Assembly: GCF_025567085.1 (NCBI RefSeq)
Contig: NZ_JAOQJN010000009.1
Span: 61,027-125,026 of the forward strand
DNA length: 64,000 nucleotides
DNA from: Bovifimicola ammoniilytica
GTDB lineage: Bacteria; Bacillota; Clostridia; Lachnospirales; Lachnospiraceae
Reading direction: 5' to 3'
This document shows positions 1 through 8,721 of this stretch, in pieces. Numbering within the stretch: the stretch's first letter is position 1; every line of letters starts with the position of its first letter. Below the pieces are notes generated by a model. It was not told where the DNA came from. It did not search any database and saw only the letters and a list, made by a program, of their open reading frames with translations. A program made the position numbers and the translations under genes.

Positions 1-1253
1 ATATGATGGATTTCGCAAAATATGCATTTAATAAATCTCATGCGGCTGCTTATGCTGTAGTTTCTTATCAGACAGCATTTTTAAAATATTACTATCCGGT
101 AGAATATATGGCTGCACTTATGACATCTGTAATTGAAAATAGTACAAAAGTATCAGAATACATTGTAACAAGCAGAAGTATGGGAATCAAACTATTGCCA
201 CCAGATATCAATGAGGGTGAGAGCGGTTTTTCAGTTAAGAACAACAGTATTGTATATGGACTCAGTGCGATAAAAAGTATTGGTAAATCCGTAATAGACA
301 CCATTGTGGAAGAAAGAGAATTAAATGGTAAATATACAAGTCTTAAGAATTTCATAGAGAGGTTATCAGGTAAAGAAGTTAATAAACGTACTGTCGAGAA
401 CTTTATTAAGGCAGGCGCATTTGACAGCTTAGATGGCAACAGAAGACAGCTAATGACTGTATATTCAAGAATTATTGATTCAGTAAATGAAGAAAAGAAG
501 AAGTCCATAACAGGACAGATGAGTCTGTTTGACTTGGTTTCTGATGAAGATAAGGCAGATTATGAAATAAGAATGCCTGATTTAGAAGAGTATTCAAAGG
601 AAGAAAAATTAGCCTTTGAAAAAGAAGTTCTAGGTGTGTATGTTTCAGGACACCCATTAGAGCAGTACGAAGATAAATGGAGAAAAAATGTCAAATCATT
701 TACTAAAGATTTCATAACAGATGAAGAGGGTAATACTATAGCTAAAGATAACATGGTTACGATTGTCGGTGGAATGATTGATACTATCACACTTAAGACC
801 ACAAGAAACGGTAAAACAATGGCATTTATAACACTTGAAGATTTATATGGTGTTATGGAGATACTCATATTTCCAAATGTTTTAGAAAGATACAGATATA
901 TGCTTAAGGAAAATGAAAAGATATTTGTCAAAGGAAAGGTCTCTATCGGAGATGATGAGCAGGGCAAATTAATATGTGACCAGATTATCAGCTTTGATAA
1001 AGTGCCAAGAGAATTATGGATTCAGTTCAAGGATAAGAATGAGTATATGCTTAAGGAAAATGAGCTTCTAGAATTCATAAGAAACAGTGATGGGAATGAT
1101 ACACTTATAATTTATTGTAAAGCTGAAAAGGCAAAGAAAGTATTTCCTAGAAATATGCGTGTAAATGCGGATGCTGGCATGGTTAATCGGCTGTCGGAAA
1201 AATATGGTACTGATAATGTAAAAGTTGTAGAAAAAAGCATTGAAATAGCCTAA
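1..1253 (+). CDS. dnaE: DNA polymerase III alpha subunit, C-terminal part (truncated by window edge)
   Basis: This is the 3' end of the replicative polymerase alpha subunit gene; the frame is open at base 1, so the gene starts upstream. About 416 residues are visible. They include the end of the polymerase fingers region (KYAFNKSHAAAYAVVSYQTA), a helix-hairpin-helix DNA-binding stretch (around SGKEVNKRTVENFIKAGAFD), an OB-fold (NMVTIVGGMIDTITLKTTRNGKTMAFITLED type) and the C-terminal tail. The DnaE-type domain order argues against PolC. pfkA follows 75 bases later. There is no sign of decay. The assignment rests on recognised family motifs. Confidence 0.95.
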   Translation, partial: MMDFAKYAFNKSHAAAYAVVSYQTAFLKYYYPVEYMAALMTSVIENSTKVSEYIVTSRSMGIKLLPPDINEGESGFSVKNNSIVYGLSAIKSIGKSVIDTIVEERELNGKYTSLKNFIERLSGKEVNKRTVENFIKAGAFDSLDGNRRQLMTVYSRIIDSVNEEKKKSITGQMSLFDLVSDEDKADYEIRMPDLEEYSKEEKLAFEKEVLGVYVSGHPLEQYEDKWRKNVKSFTKDFITDEEGNTIAKDNMVTIVGGMIDTITLKTTRNGKTMAFITLEDLYGVMEILIFPNVLERYRYMLKENEKIFVKGKVSIGDDEQGKLICDQIISFDKVPRELWIQFKDKNEYMLKENELLEFIRNSDGNDTLIIYCKAEKAKKVFPRNMRVNADAGMVNRLSEKYGTDNVKVVEKSIEIA

Positions 1254-1328
1254 AAAATGAATTACAATATTATATGTGTTTGTGTGAAATAAAAAAGTAA
1301 ATATATATAGAATAAATGGAGGAATATT

Positions 1329-2303
1329 ATGGAAAATCAGGTAAAAACAATTGGTGTACTTACAAGCGGTGGAGATGCTCCGGGAATGAATGCAGCTATC
1401 AGAGCTGTAGTAAGAACAGCGATTTCTAAAGGACTTAAAGTTAAAGGAATTATGAGAGGTTACGCAGGACTTCTTAATGAAGAAATCGTAGATATGGATA
1501 CTAAGAGCGTCGCTGATATTATACAGAGAGGTGGTACAATCCTTTATACAGCAAGATGTGAAGAATTCAGAACTGCAGAGGGACAGAAGAAAGGTGCAGA
1601 GATATGTAAGAAGCATGGTATCGACGGATTAGTTGTAATCGGTGGTGACGGTTCTTTCCAGGGTGCACAGAAGTTATCTCATTTAGGAATAAATACAATT
1701 GGTGTACCGGGAACAATCGACTTAGATATCGCATGTACAGATTACACAATTGGTTTTGATACAGCAGTTAATACAGCTATGGAAGCAATTGATAAAATCA
1801 GAGATACATCAACATCTCATGAGAGATGCAGTGTTATCGAAGTTATGGGACGTCACGCAGGCTATATCGCATTATGGTGTGGTATTGCAAATGGTGCTGA
1901 AGATATATTACTTCCTGAGAGATATGATGGCAATGAGGCTAAGTTAATCGAGCATATCAAGGATACTAAGAAGAAAGGCAAGAAACATCATATCGTAATA
2001 AATGCGGAGGGTATCGGTGATTCACAGGCAATGGCTAAGAGAATTGAAGCTGAAACAGGAATGGAAACAAGGGCTACAATATTAGGACATATGCAGCGTG
2101 GTGGAAGCCCAACATGTAAAGACAGAGTATATGCTTCAATAATGGGTGCATATGCAGTTGATTTACTTTGCCAGGGTAAGAGTGACAGGGTTGTTGCATA
2201 TTCTCATGGTGAATATGTAGATTATGAAATCGATGAAGCACTTGCAATGAAGAAAGATATAGATGAATATCAGTATGATATAAGCAAACATTTAGCAAGA
2301 TAA
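1329..2303 (+). CDS. pfkA: ATP-dependent 6-phosphofructokinase
   Basis: The product (324 residues, normal for bacterial PfkA) phosphorylates fructose 6-phosphate in the committed step of glycolysis in the cytoplasm. Visible motifs are the N-terminal nucleotide loop TSGGDAPGMNAAIRAVVR, the GGDGS motif whose Gly favours ATP over pyrophosphate, the catalytic loop PGTIDLDI and the substrate loop EVMGRHAGYIA. The loop reads TIDLDI instead of the common TIDNDI, but both Asp residues are kept, so activity is expected. The start is set by GGAGG at 1318-1322. It follows dnaE and precedes an rRNA methylase in the same direction. Confidence 0.95.
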   Translation: MENQVKTIGVLTSGGDAPGMNAAIRAVVRTAISKGLKVKGIMRGYAGLLNEEIVDMDTKSVADIIQRGGTILYTARCEEFRTAEGQKKGAEICKKHGIDGLVVIGGDGSFQGAQKLSHLGINTIGVPGTIDLDIACTDYTIGFDTAVNTAMEAIDKIRDTSTSHERCSVIEVMGRHAGYIALWCGIANGAEDILLPERYDGNEAKLIEHIKDTKKKGKKHHIVINAEGIGDSQAMAKRIEAETGMETRATILGHMQRGGSPTCKDRVYASIMGAYAVDLLCQGKSDRVVAYSHGEYVDYEIDEALAMKKDIDEYQYDISKHLAR

Positions 2304-2328
2304 CAAAAGTAATTACAGGAAAAGATTA

Positions 2329-3117
2329 ATGATAACTTCAACAGCTAATTCACAGATTAAAAATGTAATGAAACTTCAGACGCAGGCTAAGGCAAGAAAT
2401 AAAGCAGGTCAGTTCATAGTCGAAGGAATAAGAATGTGTGTCGAGATTCCGAAAGATAGAATAGTAAAAATATATATTTCGGAAAGCTTTTATAATAATT
2501 TAAATAACTCTTCTAATGACAATATTAAGCAACTGACTGCTGATACAGATTATGAATTAGTGGAGGATAATGTATTTAAACAAATGTCGGACACTGTTAC
2601 TCCACAGGGCATATTGACAATAGTGAATAAGAAGGAAGCCTGCTTTAATGACATTCTTGATAGAAAAACCTATCTTATCTTGGAAAATATTCAAGATCCA
2701 GGTAATCTTGGGACAATATTAAGAACAGCAGAGGGTGCAGGAATAGACGGAATAATAATGAATAAAGGAACTGTGGATATCTATAATCCTAAGGTTGTAA
2801 GGTCTACAATGGGTTCAATATTCAGAGTTCCATTTATGTATTGTGATGACATTATGGGTAAGGTAGATGAGTTAAAGAAAAGCGGTGTAAAAGTATATGC
2901 TGCAGCCCTTGGAGGCACAAGAAATTATTCTGAACCTGATTATACCAGGCCATCTGCATTTGCAATAGGCAACGAGGGAAACGGACTTACCGATGAGATG
3001 ATTAATGCAGCAGATGAACGTATAAAGATACCTATGCTTGGTAAAGTTGAATCACTTAATGCAGCAAATGCAGCAGGAATACTGATGTATGAAGCATTCA
3101 GACAGAAAGGGTTCTGA
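2329..3117 (+). CDS. TrmH/SpoU-family RNA 2'-O-methyltransferase (RlmB-like)
   Basis: This 262-residue protein is a SPOUT-class methyltransferase that transfers a methyl group from S-adenosylmethionine to a ribose 2'-OH, probably in rRNA. An N-terminal substrate-binding region (about residues 1-100) precedes the catalytic domain. The three SpoU motifs are present: NIQDPGNLGTILRTA with the catalytic Arg, FAIGNEGNGL, and the C-terminal knot segment IPMLGKVESLNAANAAGILMYE. The gene starts 26 bases after pfkA stops and may be co-transcribed with it. A terminator hairpin follows. The exact target nucleotide cannot be read from the sequence. Confidence 0.9.
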   Translation: MITSTANSQIKNVMKLQTQAKARNKAGQFIVEGIRMCVEIPKDRIVKIYISESFYNNLNNSSNDNIKQLTADTDYELVEDNVFKQMSDTVTPQGILTIVNKKEACFNDILDRKTYLILENIQDPGNLGTILRTAEGAGIDGIIMNKGTVDIYNPKVVRSTMGSIFRVPFMYCDDIMGKVDELKKSGVKVYAAALGGTRNYSEPDYTRPSAFAIGNEGNGLTDEMINAADERIKIPMLGKVESLNAANAAGILMYEAFRQKGF

Positions 3118-3129
3118 TTAGGAATATAG

Positions 3130-3174
3130 GACAGAACGTTTGATAATCAGGATTAATCCTCAATACGTTTTGTC
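3130..3174 (+). terminator. Hairpin terminator downstream of the SpoU-type methylase
   Basis: GACAGAACGT (3130-3139) pairs with ACGTTTTGTC (3165-3174) with one G-U pair, followed by TTATAATTTT. It lies 13 bases after the methylase stop codon. Confidence 0.6.
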
Positions 3175-3225
3175 TTATAATTTTCTGATTAAGTATTGTG
3201 TAGTGAATGAACAAATAATTAAAAT

Positions 3226-3295
3226 AAAAACTCCACCTTATATATCAACGTATTTACAAAAATCATAATGCATTGATATATAAGGTGGAGTTTTT
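3226..3295. terminator. Bidirectional terminator between convergent genes
   Basis: A 23-bp perfect inverted repeat (3226-3248 with 3273-3295; core CTCCACCTTATATATCAA) begins with AAAAA and ends with TTTTT. It can therefore end transcription from the + strand methylase and from the minus-strand DUF6465 gene. Confidence 0.85.
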
Positions 3296-3298
3296 ATC

Positions 3299-3338
3299 TT
3301 TATTAAGTTTTGTGAATATATTTACAAAACTTAATAAA
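3299..3338. terminator. Second AT-rich inverted repeat, probable terminator
   Basis: A 15-bp perfect dyad, TTTATTAAGTTTTGT (3299-3313) with ACAAAACTTAATAAA (3324-3338), lies between the bidirectional terminator and the end of the minus-strand DUF6465 gene. It probably serves that gene. It is very AT-rich, so its stability is uncertain. Confidence 0.5.
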
Positions 3339-3378
3339 GACTAATAGTGAAATTAATCACTTCATTATGTACTACAAA

Positions 3379-3831
3379 TTAAAGTTCAACAAAATAATCG
3401 CCATTTGATAAACCGTTAACTACAAAATAAGCTCTGTGTTCTTCTGGTTTGATATAAATTTCGATAGTCTTAATCTCTTCAAGTTTACCCTGAAATTTAT
3501 CAACCCAAACTTTCTTAACAGTTTCAAGAATATCAGAAGCAACTACTTCTTTCCCACTAAACTGAAGAACGTAAGTTGAGTTAATTACTGCAGCTTCTTT
3601 CTTAGCTGTTGTTTTTTTAGCAGTAGTAGTAGCTTTCTTAGTAGCTGGCTTCTTAGTAGCTGGCTTCTTAGCGGTTGCTTTCTTAGCAGGTGCTTCGACA
3701 GCTTTTGCCTCAACAGTGCTATTTGCTGTTGCCTTTGTTTCTGTAGTAGCATTTACAGCAGTGGCTTTGGTAGTAGCTGGAGTTACATTAGCCTTAGAAT
3801 CTGCTGCGCTTGTTTTAGATTTAGTTGCCAT
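3379..3831 (-). CDS. DUF6465-like protein with histone-H1-like Ala/Lys tail
   Basis: This 150-residue protein has two parts. Residues 1 to about 80 are an Ala/Thr/Lys-rich disordered tail with repeated KKPATKK-type units, resembling histone H1 tails and likely to bind nucleic acid. Residues 84-150 form a compact acidic/aromatic domain (VLQFSGKEV...YFVVNGLSNGDYFVEL) that I recognise as the DUF6465 domain of Lachnospiraceae. The start is set by AAGGAGG at about 3843-3849 on the minus strand. The gene stands alone between convergent and divergent neighbours. Its function is unknown; a chromatin-like role is inferred only from the tail. Confidence 0.8.
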   Translation of the reverse strand: MATKSKTSAADSKANVTPATTKATAVNATTETKATANSTVEAKAVEAPAKKATAKKPATKKPATKKATTTAKKTTAKKEAAVINSTYVLQFSGKEVVASDILETVKKVWVDKFQGKLEEIKTIEIYIKPEEHRAYFVVNGLSNGDYFVEL

Positions 3832-4032
3832 AATACTTTATTCCTCCTTAACCTAGGATAACTCCTACGAGAATAATACCCCTTTATTGCAAATTTTGCA
3901 ACATCTTATACACTTTTTTTCTTAAAATTACAAAAACATATTAGCGAATTGTGTCAAAATTATACTAAATATACAAAGAAAGTAAAAAAACATATTGTAA
4001 AAGTGCCTTAAAGTCGAGGCTTTTCCAAAAAC

Positions 4033-4061
4033 TTGACAAATAAATGAATCTCTGTTAGAAT
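4033..4061 (+). promoter_or_regulatory. Sigma-A type promoter of the cell-wall hydrolase gene
   Basis: A perfect -35 TTGACA (4033-4038) and a -10 TAGAAT (4056-4061) are separated by 17 bases. The expected transcription start is near 4068. Confidence 0.8.
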
Positions 4062-4067
4062 ACTTTC

Positions 4068-4095
4068 GTAACAAAACGTAACAATTTTGTAACAA
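4068..4095 (+). repeat. Three helically phased GTAACAA repeats in the hydrolase leader
   Basis: GTAACAA occurs at 4068-4074, 4078-4084 and 4089-4095, spaced 10 and 11 bases apart on one face of the helix. The array starts at the predicted transcription start. An operator role is an inference. Confidence 0.5.
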
Positions 4096-4129
4096 ATATG
4101 AATAACAATTGTAATTATTGGAGGTTTTC

Positions 4130-5368
4130 ATGAGACTTAAAAGTAGAATGACAACAGTTGCTACATCGGCAGCAGTAATGGCTATGTCAGGTATGCTGGT
4201 AGTTGGCGCGGCAGAAGTTACTACAAGAAAAGATAGTGGAAATAAGGCAGCAATAGTAGAAGAAGTAGAATCAACAGATATGTTGATTGACGAAGTAGCT
4301 AACGTTATGCCGGCAGAGACAGAAATTGTTAAAGCGACAGAAGAGACAGAAGTCCCAACGGAAGTTCAGACTGAAGCAGAGACAGAACCTGCCACACAGG
4401 AACAGCCTACATCAGCATTTGCAGGCAAGTTTATGGTTAATGTAGATGAGTACCTTAATATAAGAGCAGCCGCTGATGAGAACAGTGACGTGGTTGGTAA
4501 ATTATATGCGGGTGCAGGTGGAACTGTTTTAGAAAGAGGCGAAGAATGGACTAAGATTAGTTCGGGAAGTGTTGAGGGATATGTAGCTACAGCATATATA
4601 TTATTTGATGCAGATGCAGAATATAAGGCAAATGAAGTTGGTACATGGAAAGTTACTGTATTAGAAGATTCAATAAGAATCAGAAAGTTACCAAGTACAG
4701 AAGCAGGTGTATGGGGACTTGCAGAACAGAACGATGTATATAGATGTACAAAGATTACAGATGACTGGTTAGAAATCAATTATGATGGTGAAATCGGATA
4801 TGTTTCAACAGATTATGCAAAAGTAGAATTAGTAATAGGTCAGGCAGTTTCAAGAGAAGAAGAACTTGAACAGATTAGAAGAGAAGAGGAAGAGAAAGCT
4901 GCTAAAGAAGCCGAGGCTAAGAGAAAAGAAGAAGAGGCTAAAGCAGAGGAAAAGAAAATTGCTTCAGCAAGCAAATTCGTAGAGACAGTTCAGACTTCAG
5001 CTTATAACGTATCAGAAAATGATGTGTATTTATTAGCATGTTTAGTATGTGCAGAAGCAGGATATGAACCATATGAGGGAAAATTAGCAGTTGCAAATGT
5101 TGTACTTAACCGTTTAAATGGTGGTGCATATGGAAGCACAATGTCAGCTGTTATATACGCACCTGGACAGTTCAGCGTTGCAGCAAGTGGAAGACTTGCA
5201 TCAGTAATGGCAGCAGGACCTAACAGTGAATCAATTACTGCAGCTAAAGATGCACTTTCAGGAACAAATAATGTTCCTAATTATTCGAGCTTCCGTTCAT
5301 GCGGTGGCGCTAATTACAGCAATTATAACAACTATTCAATTATTGGCAACCAGGTATTCTATAACTAA
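4130..5368 (+). CDS. Secreted SH3-domain cell-wall hydrolase (SleB type)
   Basis: This 412-residue exported enzyme probably cuts peptidoglycan. ATG at 4130 is preferred over the upstream TTG at 4118 because GGAGG lies at 4120-4124. A signal peptide (residues 1 to about 30) is followed by a Thr/Glu-rich linker. Two bacterial SH3 domains follow (about 100-160 and 170-235), then a charged Glu/Lys/Ala coiled coil (about 240-290). The C-terminal SleB/Hydrolase_2 domain (about 300-412) carries the glutamate motif LACLVCAEAGYEPYEGKLAVANVVLNR. SH3 domains are expected to hold it on the wall. It has its own promoter and terminator. Confidence 0.9.
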   Translation: MRLKSRMTTVATSAAVMAMSGMLVVGAAEVTTRKDSGNKAAIVEEVESTDMLIDEVANVMPAETEIVKATEETEVPTEVQTEAETEPATQEQPTSAFAGKFMVNVDEYLNIRAAADENSDVVGKLYAGAGGTVLERGEEWTKISSGSVEGYVATAYILFDADAEYKANEVGTWKVTVLEDSIRIRKLPSTEAGVWGLAEQNDVYRCTKITDDWLEINYDGEIGYVSTDYAKVELVIGQAVSREEELEQIRREEEEKAAKEAEAKRKEEEAKAEEKKIASASKFVETVQTSAYNVSENDVYLLACLVCAEAGYEPYEGKLAVANVVLNRLNGGAYGSTMSAVIYAPGQFSVAASGRLASVMAAGPNSESITAAKDALSGTNNVPNYSSFRSCGGANYSNYNNYSIIGNQVFYN

Positions 5369-5386
5369 TAATATAGTAGATAACTT

Positions 5387-5442
5387 AAAATTCGCACATA
5401 TATAACAGATGATTTAATTCTATTATATATGTGCGAATTTTT
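5387..5442 (+). terminator. Terminator of the cell-wall hydrolase gene
   Basis: AAAATTCGCACATATATAA (5387-5405) pairs with its complement at 5423-5441 and runs into a T tract. It starts 18 bases after the stop codon. Confidence 0.85.
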
Positions 5443-5448
5443 AGTCTC

Positions 5449-5478
5449 TTCTAACGTGCATAATATCATACGTTAGAA
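5449..5478. other. Inverted repeat in the hydrolase-nfeD gap
   Basis: TTCTAACGT (5449-5457) and ACGTTAGAA (5470-5478) form a 9-bp stem just after the hydrolase terminator and upstream of nfeD. It could be an operator or a back-up terminator. The role is unknown. Confidence 0.4.
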
Positions 5479-5587
5479 AAGGCTATAAAAAGCATTATCA
5501 CTTGTAAAATAATTGAAAATAGATTATTATTAACAAAGATACATTAACAAAGATTTTCAGGAAAGGATTAAATTCAAGGGTGAAGAT

Positions 5588-6016
5588 ATGGAAGCAATAT
5601 ATTGGCTGATTATTTTTCTTGTTTTACTGTTAATTGAAATCTTTACATTAGGTCTTACAACCATATGGTTTGCAATTGGTGCAGTCGCAGCAATAATTGC
5701 AGCATTAGCAGGCGCAGAAGTTATTGTACAGGTAATGTTATTTATAATTGTATCATTTATAACATTAGTACTTACAAGACCAATAGCGGTAAAATACCTT
5801 AGGAAGAATACCTTAAAGACGAATGTAGATGAACTGATAGGAAAGACAGCAGTAATTACTAAGCCTATTATTGATGAGAATAATATCGGTGAGGCTAAGA
5901 TAGAGGGAGAAATATGGTTAGCTAAATCAGTTGATGGTAAAATGATTAAAGAAGGAGAGATTGTTAAGGTAGTAGAAGTAAATGGTGTTAAGTTGATTGT
6001 TAAAAAATCGATATAA
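5588..6016 (+). CDS. NfeD-like membrane protein
   Basis: This 142-residue membrane protein has two or three N-terminal transmembrane segments (about residues 4-27 and 30-70, very rich in Ile/Leu/Val/Ala). The C-terminal OB-fold (about 78-142) ends VKVVEVNGVKLIVKKSI. It matches the short NfeD form without the protease domain. Short NfeD proteins work with SPFH partners in membrane microdomains, and the next gene encodes one 97 bases downstream. The pairing supports the call. Confidence 0.88.
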   Translation: MEAIYWLIIFLVLLLIEIFTLGLTTIWFAIGAVAAIIAALAGAEVIVQVMLFIIVSFITLVLTRPIAVKYLRKNTLKTNVDELIGKTAVITKPIIDENNIGEAKIEGEIWLAKSVDGKMIKEGEIVKVVEVNGVKLIVKKSI

Positions 6017-6113
6017 CATATTAGATTGTATAAGTATATTACAATCAGGTTAATTGTGATTTAGATATTAAATATCTGAATCATGCAAAACAAAATATGA
6101 ATGGAGGAAGAAT

Positions 6114-7067
6114 ATGAATTCAGTAATTCTAGCAGCAGGCAGCATAGGTGGATGGATATTTGCCATTATAATAATAGTAATTCTTGTACTTATTATTTCA
6201 TGTGTTAAAGTCGTTCCACAGACACAGGCATTTGTAATTGAAAGACTAGGTGGATATAAATGTACATGGTCAGTAGGTTTACATTTCAAAGTGCCAATCA
6301 TTGATAACATTGCAAGAAGAGTAGTATTAAAAGAGCAGGTAGTTGATTTCGCACCACAGCCTGTTATCACAAAGGATAACGTAACAATGAGAATTGATAC
6401 AGTTGTATTCTATCAGATAACAGACCCTAAGTGTTTCGCATACGGTGTTGAGAATCCAATTATGGCTATTGAAAATCTTACAGCAACAACACTTAGAAAT
6501 ATCATTGGTGATCTCGAACTTGACCAGACACTTACATCAAGAGAGACAATTAACGATAAGATGAGAGTATCATTAGACGTTGCAACAGACCCTTGGGGTA
6601 TCAAAGTTAAACGAGTGGAGCTTAAGAACATTATTCCACCAGCAGCTATTCAGGATGCAATGGAGAAACAGATGAAGGCTGAACGTGAAAGAAGAGAAGC
6701 AATTCTTAGAGCAGAAGGTGAGAAGACATCTACAATTCTTGTTGCAGAAGGTAAGAAATCAGAAGTTATTCTTGCAGCAGAAGCTGAGAAAGAAGCTGCA
6801 ATTCTTAAAGCAGAAGCTAAGAAAGAAGCTACAATTCGTGAAGCAGAAGGTCAGGCAGAAGCTATTAAAGCTGTTCAGAACGCTAATGCAGATGGTATCA
6901 GAGCTATTAAAGAAGCCGGTGCCGATGCATCAGTATTACAGATTAAGAGCTTAGAAGCATTTGCTAAAGCAGCAGATGGAAAAGCTACAAAGATTATTAT
7001 TCCATCAGAGATTCAGGGATTAGCAGGCAGCATAAAGACACTTTCAGAAGTTGTTAAAGACCAGTAA
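6114..7067 (+). CDS. SPFH/stomatin-prohibitin family membrane scaffold (QmcA-like)
   Basis: This 317-residue protein has one N-terminal membrane anchor (residues about 12-34, IFAIIIIVILVLIISCV). An SPFH domain follows (about 35-200; QTAFVIERLGGYKCTWSVGLHFKVP, then a conserved PPxxIQDAMEKQMKAERERREAILRAEGE). The next part is an Ala/Glu/Lys coiled coil (about 195-260) made of repeated AEAEKEAAILKAEAKKEA units. Family members form ring oligomers that organise membrane domains and restrain proteases. GGAGG at 6102-6106 sets the start. With the NfeD-like gene it forms a typical two-gene unit. Confidence 0.9.
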   Translation: MNSVILAAGSIGGWIFAIIIIVILVLIISCVKVVPQTQAFVIERLGGYKCTWSVGLHFKVPIIDNIARRVVLKEQVVDFAPQPVITKDNVTMRIDTVVFYQITDPKCFAYGVENPIMAIENLTATTLRNIIGDLELDQTLTSRETINDKMRVSLDVATDPWGIKVKRVELKNIIPPAAIQDAMEKQMKAERERREAILRAEGEKTSTILVAEGKKSEVILAAEAEKEAAILKAEAKKEATIREAEGQAEAIKAVQNANADGIRAIKEAGADASVLQIKSLEAFAKAADGKATKIIIPSEIQGLAGSIKTLSEVVKDQ

Positions 7068-7077
7068 TCAGAAATAA

Positions 7078-7166
7078 ATTATTCATAATATTAAGGTATC
7101 AAAACACTAATTGATATTATTCATAATGTTAAGGTATCAAAACACTAATTGATATTATTTATAATA
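7078..7166 (+). repeat. Tandem 38-bp repeat (two full copies and part of a third)
   Basis: A unit beginning ATTATTCATAAT and containing AAGGTATCAAAACAC spans 7078-7115 and 7116-7153, with one base difference (ATT/GTT). A third start, ATTATTTATAAT, begins at 7154. The array sits just after the SPFH gene stop. Confidence 0.8.
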
Positions 7167-7226
7167 GCAGGACTTAACTATTGAATGAAAATATTTAATA
7201 TTTTCTGTAAATAGATGAGTCTTGCT
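7166..7226 (+). terminator. Long stem-loop in the SPFH-argF gap
   Basis: AGCAGGACT (7166-7174) pairs with AGTCTTGCT (7218-7226, one G-U). An inner stem GAAAATATT/AATATTTTC lies at 7187-7205. It may end the SPFH transcript, although only ATTTGACTT follows, or act in the argF leader. A candidate -10 box TATAAT for argF lies at 7315-7320 without a clear -35 box. Confidence 0.45.
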
Positions 7227-7343
7227 ATTTGACTTATTAGAAAAAATTAAGTATTATTAGTAAATGAATATAAATATATATTACGTGTCGCAGATGCCAC
7301 ATAAGAAGCTTTAATATAATGCATTTGCAGAATGGAGAATAAG

Positions 7344-8351
7344 ATGAAGAAAATAGATTTACAGGGAAGAAATTTCTTGACATTACGTGACTTTTCGAAA
7401 GAAGAGATAGAATATCTTATAGATTTGTCCGCAGAACTTAAGGAGAAGAAGAAAAAGGGATTAAGAGTAGATAACTACAGAGGTCAGAATGTAGCATTAA
7501 TATTTGAAAAGACAAGTACACGAACACGTTGTTCATTTGAAGTAGCTGCACATGACCTTGGTATGGGAACAACATATCTTGATCCGGCAGGTTCACAGAT
7601 TGGTAAGAAAGAAAGTATTCCTGATACTGCAAGAGTTCTTGGAAGAATGTTTGATGGTATTGAATACAGAGGTTTTGGACAGGATATAGTAGAAGAACTT
7701 GCTAAATATGCAGGAGTTCCTGTATGGAATGGTCTTACTAATGAATACCATCCAACACAGATGATAGCTGATATGTTAACAATTAAAGAGAAATTCGGTA
7801 AATTAGCCGGATTAAAATTCGTATATATGGGTGATGCAAGATACAATATGGGTAATTCACTTATGATAGCCTGCTCTAAATTAGGTTTAGATTTCGTAGC
7901 TTGTACAGCTAAGGAATATTTCCCGGATGCAGAATTAGTTGCAATCTGTAAAGAATATGCTAAAGAATCAGGCGGAAGCATTGTGCTTACTGAAAGTGTA
8001 GAAGAAGGAACAAAAGATGCCGACATTATCTATACTGATGTATGGGTATCAATGGGCGAGGACGAAAGCGTATGGGAAGAGAGAATTAATGCATTAATGC
8101 CATATCAGGTTAATAAAAATGCTATGGCAAATGCAAAAGATACAGCAATATTTATGCATTGTCTTCCAGCTTTTCATGACCTTAAGACTAAAATCGGCAA
8201 GGAAATATATGAGAAATTCGGTATAAAAGAAATGGAAGTAACAGACGAAGTGTTTGAATCACCGCAGTCTGTAGTATTTGATGAAGCAGAGAACAGAATG
8301 CATTCAATCAAGGCAATAATGGCAGCAACTCTTAAACCAAGTACATATTAG
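7344..8351 (+). CDS. argF: Ornithine carbamoyltransferase
   Basis: The product (335 residues) joins carbamoyl phosphate and ornithine to give citrulline in arginine synthesis. It could also work in reverse in the deiminase pathway (ArcB). The carbamoyl-phosphate loop FEKTSTRTRCSFEVA, the YHPTQMIADMLT motif and the active-site HCLPAFHD loop are all present. ATG at 7344 is chosen over 7332 because GGAG (7334-7337) is well spaced to it and family proteins start near KGRxFLTLxDF. No other arginine gene lies nearby, so the pathway direction is not shown by context. Confidence 0.93.
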   Translation: MKKIDLQGRNFLTLRDFSKEEIEYLIDLSAELKEKKKKGLRVDNYRGQNVALIFEKTSTRTRCSFEVAAHDLGMGTTYLDPAGSQIGKKESIPDTARVLGRMFDGIEYRGFGQDIVEELAKYAGVPVWNGLTNEYHPTQMIADMLTIKEKFGKLAGLKFVYMGDARYNMGNSLMIACSKLGLDFVACTAKEYFPDAELVAICKEYAKESGGSIVLTESVEEGTKDADIIYTDVWVSMGEDESVWEERINALMPYQVNKNAMANAKDTAIFMHCLPAFHDLKTKIGKEIYEKFGIKEMEVTDEVFESPQSVVFDEAENRMHSIKAIMAATLKPSTY

Positions 8352-8377
8352 AATATGTGAGGTAAAAGGAGGTAAAG

Positions 8378-8680
8378 ATGAAAAAGGATAGTTCGAAAAG
8401 TGACAGACGAAGACGAAACCTGCACTCGTCAGGAATATATGATACAATTAATATCTTTATGGGAATCGGAGCTATAATTGCTGCAATAGTAATCTTTATT
8501 GACCAGACTAAATACGAGAAAGCATTTACGTTAGAATTTTTATTCACATCAATACTTAATCTATGTATGGGAGTAAAATATTACCAGCGAAGAGAGATTG
8601 CTAAAACCATTGCGTTATTCATAGCAGGAATATTCCTATTGGCAATGATGATAATCAGTTTTATTGCATTGTGGCGATAG
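8378..8680 (+). CDS. Small three-helix membrane protein, unknown function
   Basis: This 100-residue protein has a basic, charged N-terminus (KKDSSKSDRRRRNLHSS) and three hydrophobic segments at about residues 25-47, 55-68 and 75-97. It starts 26 bases after argF with AAAGGAGG just upstream (8365-8372), so the two are probably co-transcribed. I do not recognise the family with certainty. There is no motif pointing to an enzyme. Confidence 0.75.
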   Translation: MKKDSSKSDRRRRNLHSSGIYDTINIFMGIGAIIAAIVIFIDQTKYEKAFTLEFLFTSILNLCMGVKYYQRREIAKTIALFIAGIFLLAMMIISFIALWR

Positions 8681-8721
8681 AACATATAACTAAATAAGTA
8701 AATGTGGAAGGACTTTTGAAT

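Noticed and set aside
1680..1780. Loss of a catalytic residue in PfkA (TIDLDI in place of TIDNDI)
   Set aside because: Both catalytic-loop Asp residues remain; the changed residue is the one between them, and all other motifs are intact.
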